Origin: Candidatus Faecivivens stercoripullorum
Lineage (GTDB): Bacteria; Bacillota; Clostridia; Oscillospirales; Ruminococcaceae
Length of the DNA: 6,565 nucleotides
Direction of reading: 5' to 3'
Assembly: GCA_018715285.1 (NCBI GenBank)
Contig: DVLW01000245.1
Span: 1 to 6,565, forward strand
Numbering within the stretch: position 1 is the stretch's first letter; every line of letters starts with the position of its first letter. Under the pieces are notes generated by a model that was given only the letters and a program-made list of their open reading frames with translations, was not told where the DNA came from and did not search any database. The position numbers were made by a program, and so were the translations under genes. This document shows, one piece after another, positions 1 to 4,511 of this stretch.

Positions 1-229
1 CTGTCAGGTTGTAATCACTCACCAATACGGCCGACTGCCAGCAGACACCCATCCCGGTACCGACGACTACCGCCTGAACTAAAATCAACAATACACCGAC
101 AATTGGAGAAGTTCTTTTGTCACTGCGCAGAATCACAATTCCTGCCAGCAAAAGCAACAGCGATAACACCAGCAAAGCAATCTGTATCCCATCAAAAATC
201 CCAATCGACTGATGAATCCAGGGCTGCAT
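1..229 (-). CDS. Small membrane protein of unknown function, 5' part only (runs off left edge)
   Basis: The reading frame is open from the start codon to the window edge, giving 76 codons. I do not recognise the protein. It has two obvious hydrophobic segments, roughly residues 16-34 (leucine-rich, from GIQIALLVLS) and 43-64 (from IVGVLLILVQ), joined by a short charged loop RSDKRT, so it is probably an integral membrane protein. The frame also has ATGs at 250 and 247. The promoter just upstream places the transcript start near 255, which would leave only about 5 nt of leader for those. The ATG at 229 has GGAG at 238-241 with 8 nt spacing and a leader of about 26 nt, so I chose it. It lies downstream of the radical SAM gene on the same strand but has its own strong promoter. 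The C-terminal part is missing, so no function can be assigned. Confidence 0.7.
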   Translation of the reverse strand, partial: MQPWIHQSIGIFDGIQIALLVLSLLLLLAGIVILRSDKRTSPIVGVLLILVQAVVVGTGMGVCWQSAVLVSDYNLT

Positions 230-261
230 TCCAATCACTCCATCCATCATTTATTATCCTT

Positions 262-290
262 ATTATATCATTGTATATTTTGCCTGTCAA
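262..290 (-). promoter_or_regulatory. Consensus sigma-A-type promoter for the leftward membrane-protein gene
   Basis: On the minus strand TTGACA (285-290) is followed after exactly 17 nt by TATAAT (262-267). A TG dinucleotide sits one base before the -10 box, forming an extended -10 (TGATATAAT). Both hexamers match the housekeeping consensus in all six positions. The predicted transcript start is near 255. The -35 box lies only 18 nt after the radical SAM stop codon, and no terminator hairpin lies between, so read-through from that gene may add to expression. Confidence 0.85.
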
Positions 291-307
291 CCATTTATCT
301 ATAAAAA

Positions 308-1255
308 TTATTCTTCCGGCAAAACACCGCTCAGGTCAAAAGCCGGAATAAAGCTGTCCTCAGCAGTCCCCTCTTCCTGTACAAATCCATTTTCCAGTCC
401 AAGGTCGACCGCAAAATCGATCAGCTCGTCATAATCCTGTGCCGGGAACCGCTCGTTCAGGTTAGGCCAGCGCAGTTTCTGTGGAGGCGGCGTATACTGA
501 TTCATCAGGCTGTAATAGACCGAATTTCCATACCGGGCAAACAGTCTGCTGATTACCTGCCGGGATTCTTCCAGATGTCCGGGAAGGCACAGATGCCGGA
601 TAATCACACCTTTTTGCATCATACCATCCGCGTCAAACACCGGTTCACCCGTCTGCCGGACCATTTCATCCAGCGCAGCCAATGCCATTTCTGAATAACC
701 GGGTGCCGCAGAATACTCGACTGCCAGTGCATCGGATAGATACTTATAATCCGGCAGCCAGATATCCACCATTCCCTCCAGCATCCGCAAAACCTCTGCC
801 CGTTCATATCCGGAAGTATTGTAAACAACCGGCAGTGTCAGTCCATTTGCTCTGGCAATCCGAAGTGCCAGAATAATCTGTGGAAGGTAATGGGTCGGTG
901 TCACCAGATTGATATTATGTGCACCTCGCTGCTGCTGTTCCAGAAAGATATCGGCCAGCCGTTCAATCGAAATATCCGCACCAGCTTCCCCACTCCGGAT
1001 TTCCCGGTTCTGGCAAAAAACACATCGCATCGTGCACCATGAAAAGAATACCGTTCCACTTCCCTTTTCGCCCGAAATACACGGTTCCTCCCAAAAGTGA
1101 AGCGCCGCACGTGCCACACGCACCTTTTCACCCACAGCTCCACAAAAACCTTTTTCACCTGCCAGCCGGTTAACACCACACTGACGCGGACATAACCGAC
1201 AGTTTTCCAGTAAAGACAGGATATTCTCCTGATTGCTCTGATACGTTAATTCCAT
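308..1255 (-). CDS. Radical SAM protein, PflX/COG1313 type (pyruvate formate-lyase activase homologue)
   Basis: The product is a cytoplasmic 4Fe-4S radical SAM enzyme of 315 aa. The cluster motif CX3CX2C is at C74, C78 and C81 (SWCTMRCVFCQN). An N-terminal cysteine set at C19, C22, C26 and C38 (CRLCPRQCG...GFCG) is typical of this branch and probably holds a second Fe-S site. Further family stretches are NLVTPTHYLPQ (116-126), VYNTSGYE (144-151), LPDYKY (167-172), RHLCLPGH (220-227) and the C-terminal ENGFVQEEGTA. The family resembles pyruvate formate-lyase activating enzymes, but its true target is generally unknown, and no glycyl-radical enzyme gene is in the window. The start at 1255 is chosen because GGAGGA lies 8 nt before it; the in-frame ATG at 1270 has no ribosome binding site and overlaps that element. 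It is divergent from dpaA. The family call is firm; the substrate is not known. Confidence 0.9.
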   Translation of the reverse strand: MELTYQSNQENILSLLENCRLCPRQCGVNRLAGEKGFCGAVGEKVRVARAALHFWEEPCISGEKGSGTVFFSWCTMRCVFCQNREIRSGEAGADISIERLADIFLEQQQRGAHNINLVTPTHYLPQIILALRIARANGLTLPVVYNTSGYERAEVLRMLEGMVDIWLPDYKYLSDALAVEYSAAPGYSEMALAALDEMVRQTGEPVFDADGMMQKGVIIRHLCLPGHLEESRQVISRLFARYGNSVYYSLMNQYTPPPQKLRWPNLNERFPAQDYDELIDFAVDLGLENGFVQEEGTAEDSFIPAFDLSGVLPEE

Positions 1256-1262
1256 CGCTGCT

Positions 1263-1268
1263 TCCTCC
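1263..1268 (-). promoter_or_regulatory. Ribosome binding site deciding the radical SAM start
   Basis: GGAGGA reads leftward 7-8 nt before the ATG at 1255. The alternative ATG at 1270 overlaps this site and is preceded by a stretch with no purine-rich element, so translation most likely begins at 1255. Confidence 0.8.
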
Positions 1269-1286
1269 ATGACAGGTCATTTCCGG

Positions 1287-1315
1287 CACAAACCACCTAT
1301 TTCACGCATACATTG
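1287..1315 (+). promoter_or_regulatory. Candidate sigma-K-like (mother-cell) promoter for dpaAB
   Basis: CACA (1287-1290) fits the short mACm -35 element of sigma-K promoters. After 16 nt comes CATACATTG (1307-1315), matching the -10 consensus CATAnnnTA except for the last base. CATACATT also resembles a sigma-E -10 box, but I see no good sigma-E -35 at the right distance. In Bacillus the dipicolinate synthase operon is made in the mother cell under sigma-K, which fits. The predicted leader would be roughly 55 nt. The assignment rests on short motifs and family knowledge. Confidence 0.45.
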
Positions 1316-1372
1316 GGATATCAGGAACCCGATCGGCCTATCCCCACGGGTTCCGACGAAAGAAGGTGGTTT
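1290..1372 (+). repeat. Nested inverted repeats in the dpaA upstream/leader region
   Basis: The outer pair is AAACCACCT (1290-1298) with AGGTGGTTT (1364-1372), a perfect 9-bp match. It is extended inward by TTTC (1300-1303) with GAAA (1358-1361). The right arm covers most of the dpaA Shine-Dalgarno (AAGGTGG, 1363-1369). Inside it lies a perfect 8-bp hairpin, GGAACCCG (1324-1331) with CGGGTTCC (1347-1354), loop 15 nt. The inner hairpin would be in a transcript from the candidate promoter; the left outer arm would not, and would matter only in longer transcripts or as a DNA site. Confidence 0.5.
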
Positions 1373-1376
1373 ACCA

Positions 1377-2300
1377 ATGAATCAACCCCTGCATATTCTT
1401 GCTGCCGGCGGAGACCGGCGTTTTTCAATACTTTCCCGCAAACTGGCATCCATCAACGGTGTACGGGTCACCGCCTTTGCCCAGGGAAGCCCTGAAACCG
1501 CCAGTGCCTCCATGCCGCGCGTCATTGATTCTCTTTCCGAACTGGACACACCGCCTGATCTGCTGATTCTGCCGCTTCCGCTGACACGGACGGGCGACAC
1601 ACTCTCTACCCCGTTGGAAAAAGAGCGTCCACCGGTATATCTGGGAGTACTTCTCACCTGTTGCCGGCCGGATACCAGAATCTATGGCGGCATGACGCCG
1701 GCTGCTGAAGAATTTGCACAGCTCTGTCAAAGGCATGGTCTCTCCTTTACAGACTACCTGTCAGACGAGGCCTTCGCGCTGAAAAATGCCGACGCAACTG
1801 CCGAAGCAGCGGTCGCACTGGCAATCGATCTGCTTCCGGTCACAATCCGCGGAACCCGTATACTGGTTACCGGCGGCGGCAGAATTGCCCGCAGCCTGAT
1901 ACGTATTCTCTGTGCAATGGGCGCACAGGTGTTTGCTGCTGCACGTTCCGCGTCCCAGAGATGTGAAATGGCACTTCTGGGCGCAACGGTACTGCCGCTG
2001 ACAGAACTATCCCGTCCGGCAGGTTCACAGGGCGGCATCCTCTCGACTGTCCGGCTGGTATTCAATACCATTCCGTCCCCGGTTTTCGGCAGGGAAGAAC
2101 TGGTCAAAATGCCGGCTGATACGCTGATTATAGAACTCGCATCCAGTCCGGGCGGATTCAAGCCCGAAGCAGTCAGCAGCAGCGGCAGAGTCATTGTCCG
2201 TGCGCTCTCACTTCCCGGAAAAACTGCGCCGGAATCCTGCGCTGAATGGCTGAAAACGCTGATCTGCGAAATTGACCCGATGCTTATGACCCATTTATAA
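1377..2300 (+). CDS. dpaA: Dipicolinate synthase subunit A
   Basis: With DpaB this subunit converts the lysine-pathway intermediate hydroxytetrahydrodipicolinate to dipicolinic acid in the sporulating mother cell. Dipicolinate then enters the forespore and is held as the calcium chelate. The protein is 307 aa, close to Bacillus SpoVFA (about 300 aa). The N-terminal domain contains ILAAGGDRR (7-15) and YGGMTPAAEEF (103-113), then a spacer with DYLSDEAFALKNADATAEAA. A Rossmann-type NAD(P) binding region follows at about 158-255 (ILVTGGGRIAR, 162-172), with NTIPSPVF (230-237), ELASSPGG (253-260) and LPGKTAPES (279-287) as further family landmarks. The start at 1377 has AAGGTGG 7 nt upstream; the frame extends back to 1269, but that part would overlap the divergent gene and lacks family similarity. 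One oddity is that the nucleotide loop reads GGGRIA, lacking the last glycine of GxGxxG. Confidence 0.93.
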   Translation: MNQPLHILAAGGDRRFSILSRKLASINGVRVTAFAQGSPETASASMPRVIDSLSELDTPPDLLILPLPLTRTGDTLSTPLEKERPPVYLGVLLTCCRPDTRIYGGMTPAAEEFAQLCQRHGLSFTDYLSDEAFALKNADATAEAAVALAIDLLPVTIRGTRILVTGGGRIARSLIRILCAMGAQVFAAARSASQRCEMALLGATVLPLTELSRPAGSQGGILSTVRLVFNTIPSPVFGREELVKMPADTLIIELASSPGGFKPEAVSSSGRVIVRALSLPGKTAPESCAEWLKTLICEIDPMLMTHL

Positions 2301-2315
2301 AGGAGATGAATACCT

Positions 2316-2894
2316 ATGCCTGCTCCTCCGCTCCGACTTGGCTTTTGCATGACCGGCTCCTTCTGCACCTTCCAGCGGGCTTTTGAACAGATGGAGCGCT
2401 GTGCTGCCGCCGGATATGAGATCCTGCCGATCTTTTCCTTTAATGCCGCTACCCTTGATACCCGTTTTGGCAAAGCAGCCGACCATATCAACCGCGCCCG
2501 GTTGATTTCCGGGCACGAACCCATCCTGACCATTCAGGACGCGGAACCGCTGGGACCAAAGAATATGACCGATCTGCTGCTGGTCTGCCCGTGTACCGGC
2601 AATACGCTGGCAAAACTGGCTAACTCAATTACCGATACAACAGTCACAATGGCCGTTAAAAGCCATCTGCGCAGTGAAAAACCGGTGATCCTCTGCCTTG
2701 CAACCAATGACGCTCTGCGCGGCAGTGCCAAAAATATCGGTGCGCTGCTCAACCAGAAAAACTGCTATTTTGTTCCCTTCGGTCAGGATGATTCGGCTAA
2801 AAAGCCTTCTTCTCTGGTCGCCGACTTCAGCTGTATTCCGCAGGCTCTGGAAGCTGCCCGCCGAGGACAGCAGCTCCAACCGGTATTATTTTAA
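2316..2894 (+). CDS. dpaB: Dipicolinate synthase subunit B
   Basis: This is the flavoprotein-fold partner of DpaA, 192 aa (Bacillus SpoVFB is about 200 aa). The N-terminal GFCMTGSFCTF (9-19) is the family's nucleotide-binding-like start. The rest is strongly conserved: EPLGPKNMTDLLLVCPCTGN, then TLAKLANSITD, a KSHLRSEKPVI stretch, ATNDALRGSAKNIGALLNQKN and YFVPFGQDDSAKKPSSLVAD near the C-terminus. AGGAG lies 10 nt before the ATG, and the gene follows dpaA by 15 nt, so the two are certainly co-transcribed. A terminator follows directly, so aspartate-semialdehyde dehydrogenase and aspartokinase genes, which follow in Bacillus, are not part of this operon. Confidence 0.94.
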   Translation: MPAPPLRLGFCMTGSFCTFQRAFEQMERCAAAGYEILPIFSFNAATLDTRFGKAADHINRARLISGHEPILTIQDAEPLGPKNMTDLLLVCPCTGNTLAKLANSITDTTVTMAVKSHLRSEKPVILCLATNDALRGSAKNIGALLNQKNCYFVPFGQDDSAKKPSSLVADFSCIPQALEAARRGQQLQPVLF

Positions 2895-2915
2895 CTGATT
2901 TCATTCCAAACAATG

Positions 2916-2952
2916 ACCGCCGGATATACAGATACCCGGCGGTTTTTATTTT
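2916..2952 (+). terminator. Intrinsic terminator of the dpaAB operon
   Basis: A perfect 8-bp GC-rich stem, ACCGCCGG (2916-2923) with CCGGCGGT (2936-2943), can extend by three A-T pairs after one mismatch. It is followed by TTTTTATTTT. It lies 21 nt after the dpaB stop. On the other strand the hairpin is not followed by a T-run, so it should stop rightward transcription only. Confidence 0.88.
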
Positions 2953-2953
2953 A

Positions 2954-3769
2954 TCATGCTCTGCGCGGCGCATCCGGCGAATACAGCCGCATATACCGCG
3001 AAAACAGCAGTTCGGTGCACAACTGCAGCTTATAATATCCGGCACGTTTGGAATCAGGCGTTCCCAGCTGAACCACCTCGTCAAACATGGCATGAATCAA
3101 TGGGTCACGGGTCTGGCTGAGCAAAATCAGCGTTACGCCACGGCTTTTCAGCTGCTCTATAACCTGTCTTCCCTGGCCAAGTACATAATTTCCATCGACC
3201 GACAGAAAAATAGCCAGATCGCCGGGTTCCATTGTCCGGGCACGCTCGGCGTGATCTTCTACCAGATCATAGCTTTCGGTATAGCGCCCAATCGACAAAA
3301 ACAAAAATTGCAGCTGCTTAGCGAGCAATCCCGGCTGATAAAAGCCATACAGCGCTACATCCCGTGCATCATGAATCCGCCGGCAGACGCCGTCCAGCTG
3401 CTCAACTGATACAGTCTTTTCAAACCGCATCAGCGAATCGGTAATATTAGCGGTATAGGAGTCGATTGCTTCCCTGTCGCCATCATCATACGGCAGCTCT
3501 ACCAGATAATCTTTGGTGGAAGCATTGACGCTGTGCCGGTAATGCACGGTAATCTGCTTGAGCTGGGCAAAGCTCTCATACCCCAGCGAACGGACAAACC
3601 TGCTCACCGTTGCAATCGAAGCGTAACAGGCGCCGGCAATTGTCTGAACAGACAAAGAATCCAGCGTCATGATATGAGAAAGAAAATACCGCGCAATTGT
3701 GCGGTTGGAATCATTGTCAGCAGACGAATCAACGATAGCCTGCAACTGATGAATCAGATCGCTGTGCAT
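2954..3769 (-). CDS. RpiR/MurR-family transcriptional regulator with HTH and divergent SIS domain
   Basis: The protein is a cytoplasmic DNA-binding regulator of 271 aa, the usual size for RpiR/MurR proteins. The N-terminal HTH_6 domain covers about residues 1-78, with the helix-turn-helix around ASIATVSRFVRSLGYESFAQL (50-70). A SIS (sugar isomerase) fold covers about 115-240, with VALYGFYQPGLLAKQ (138-152), GDLAIFLSVDGNY (183-195) and RGVTLILLSQTRDP (210-223). Family members sense phosphosugars and usually control sugar or amino-sugar use. Here the GSS-like loop is replaced by FYQPG and the S-x-SG motif by SVDG, so the classical phosphosugar-binding serines seem absent. The start at 3769 has AGGAGG 5 nt upstream; a TTG at 3808 lacks one. 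It converges on dpaB, and no sugar gene lies beside it, so its target is unknown. Confidence 0.87.
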   Translation of the reverse strand: MHSDLIHQLQAIVDSSADNDSNRTIARYFLSHIMTLDSLSVQTIAGACYASIATVSRFVRSLGYESFAQLKQITVHYRHSVNASTKDYLVELPYDDGDREAIDSYTANITDSLMRFEKTVSVEQLDGVCRRIHDARDVALYGFYQPGLLAKQLQFLFLSIGRYTESYDLVEDHAERARTMEPGDLAIFLSVDGNYVLGQGRQVIEQLKSRGVTLILLSQTRDPLIHAMFDEVVQLGTPDSKRAGYYKLQLCTELLFSRYMRLYSPDAPRRA

Positions 3770-3774
3770 GAAGT

Positions 3775-3780
3775 CCTCCT
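3775..3780 (-). promoter_or_regulatory. Ribosome binding site deciding the RpiR-type regulator start
   Basis: AGGAGG reads leftward with 5 nt to the ATG at 3769. The upstream in-frame TTG at 3808 lies in an AT-rich stretch without any such element. Confidence 0.8.
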
Positions 3781-3793
3781 GAATATACAAATC

Positions 3794-3843
3794 TGATATC
3801 AATATCAACTTTTATTTGCCAGTCTACAGATAACAGTTGATAT
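3794..3843. repeat. Triple ATATCAA motif with inverted arms, possible operator
   Basis: ATATCAA occurs at 3796-3802 and again at 3802-3808, and in reverse as TTGATAT at 3837-3843. The longest inverted pair is ATATCAAC (3802-3809) with GTTGATAT (3836-3843). TGATATCA (3794-3801) is itself a palindrome. The group lies between the predicted transcript start (about 3843) and the ribosome binding site of the RpiR-type regulator, a position that suits autoregulation. The sequence is AT-rich, so chance is possible. Confidence 0.4.
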
Positions 3844-3849
3844 GAGAGT

Positions 3850-3878
3850 ATTATAATACAAATCGACAAAAGGTTCAA
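3850..3878 (-). promoter_or_regulatory. Promoter for the RpiR-type regulator gene
   Basis: Read leftward, TTGAAC (3873-3878) is followed after 17 nt by a perfect TATAAT (3850-3855). The predicted start of transcription is near 3843, leaving a leader of about 74 nt that holds the ATATCAA repeats. Confidence 0.75.
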
Positions 3879-3937
3879 GAGAGGTACAAAACAGTCCTCC
3901 TGTCTGCAACAATTTTACCCGGTGTACTGTCACCCTC

Positions 3938-3966
3938 TTGACAATAATCCGATTTCGTATTATTAT
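3938..3966 (+). promoter_or_regulatory. Promoter for the MarR-MATE operon
   Basis: A perfect TTGACA (3938-3943) is followed after 17 nt by TATTAT (3961-3966, 5 of 6). Transcription would start near 3973. A second TATAAT at 3966-3971 is too far from the -35 box (22 nt) to be the better choice. Confidence 0.72.
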
Positions 3967-3984
3967 ATAATATGGATTCGTATT
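3954..3984. repeat. Palindrome and direct repeats over the MarR promoter, possible MarR operator
   Basis: TATTATATAATA (3961-3972) is a perfect 12-bp palindrome over the -10 box and start of transcription. It is flanked by two copies of TTCGTATT (3954-3961 and 3977-3984), 23 bp apart, about two helical turns. MarR proteins commonly repress their own operon by binding symmetrical sites at the -10 region, so this is a natural candidate. Binding itself is inferred. Confidence 0.4.
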
Positions 3985-3990
3985 TTAAAA

Positions 3991-3996
3991 AGGAGG
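3991..3996 (+). promoter_or_regulatory. Ribosome binding site supporting a TTG start for the MarR gene
   Basis: AGGAGG with 8 nt to TTG at 4005. If the ATG at 3972 were the start, this strong site would lie inside the coding region and the message would be almost leaderless. Confidence 0.75.
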
Positions 3997-4004
3997 AAGA
4001 CCTA

Positions 4005-4511
4005 TTGCCGAATGAAGATAACACACGCAATCAGCAACAGCTGCTTCGTCAGATCCGTCAGATTATGACCGCTATCAACCAGATCGACGGTACCTATTAC
4101 CTCGCCGCCAAAAAAATGGGCGTCAATGAAAATGAACTGGCACTCTTATATGCCATCGGTGACGGACAGCCGCACTCACAAAAGGAAGTCAGCGAGCAAT
4201 GGCTGATTCCACGCACTACGATCAATACGATTGTTACAAAATACCGGGAAAAAGGATTGCTGACCCTGCACAGCATCGAAGGTCATCGCAGAGAGATGCA
4301 CCTTTGCCTGACAGACGCGGGAAAAGCATACTGTAATGAACTGTTAAAGCCTGTTTATGCCGCTGAAACTGCTGCGCTGTCACAAACACTGCAAAGCTGC
4401 TCAGAAAGTTTTATAGAAGGATTTTCCACTTTCAGCCAACTGCTGGAACAGCAGTTTCAACAGTCAATCCTTGCCCCACCAGGAAAGGAAGAAACGACTC
4501 ATGAGAATTAA
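4005..4511 (+). CDS. MarR-family transcriptional regulator, likely local repressor of the MATE exporter
   Basis: The protein has 168 aa counted from a TTG start. It shows a winged helix-turn-helix core: helical N-terminal part (about 8-37), ENELALLYAIGDG (42-54), the helix-turn-helix SQKEVSEQWLIPRTTINTIV (58-77) with YREKGLL after it, and the wing HSIEGHRREMHLCLTDAG (89-106). A C-terminal helical part serves dimer formation in this family. The TTG at 4005 is preceded by AGGAGG with 8 nt spacing. The in-frame ATG at 3972 lies at the predicted transcript start, so it is unlikely to be used. MarR proteins usually bind small phenolic or drug-like ligands and repress nearby efflux genes. The gene overlaps the exporter by 11 nt, a layout matching mepR-mepA of Staphylococcus aureus. 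The inducer is unknown. Confidence 0.87.
   Translation: MPNEDNTRNQQQLLRQIRQIMTAINQIDGTYYLAAKKMGVNENELALLYAIGDGQPHSQKEVSEQWLIPRTTINTIVTKYREKGLLTLHSIEGHRREMHLCLTDAGKAYCNELLKPVYAAETAALSQTLQSCSESFIEGFSTFSQLLEQQFQQSILAPPGKEETTHEN

Noticed and set aside
103..351. Rightward open frame of 82 codons at the left end
   Set aside because: It is antisense to the membrane-protein gene and its strong promoter and overlaps the end of the radical SAM gene; low-complexity content and no ribosome binding site.
1269..1376. N-terminal extension of DpaA to the ATG at 1269
   Set aside because: The added 36 residues lack family similarity, would overlap the radical SAM start signals, and the ATG at 1377 has a good ribosome binding site and gives the usual family length.
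1754..2533. Leftward open frame of 259 codons across dpaA and dpaB
   Set aside because: It is fully antisense to two confidently identified genes, crosses the gap between them, is rich in Ser/Arg/Ala as expected of a shadow frame, and has no recognisable domain or ribosome binding site.
3891..3930. ACAGT/ACTGT arms between the two divergent promoters
   Set aside because: The 5-bp arms with a 30-nt gap are too short and too distant to claim as a site.
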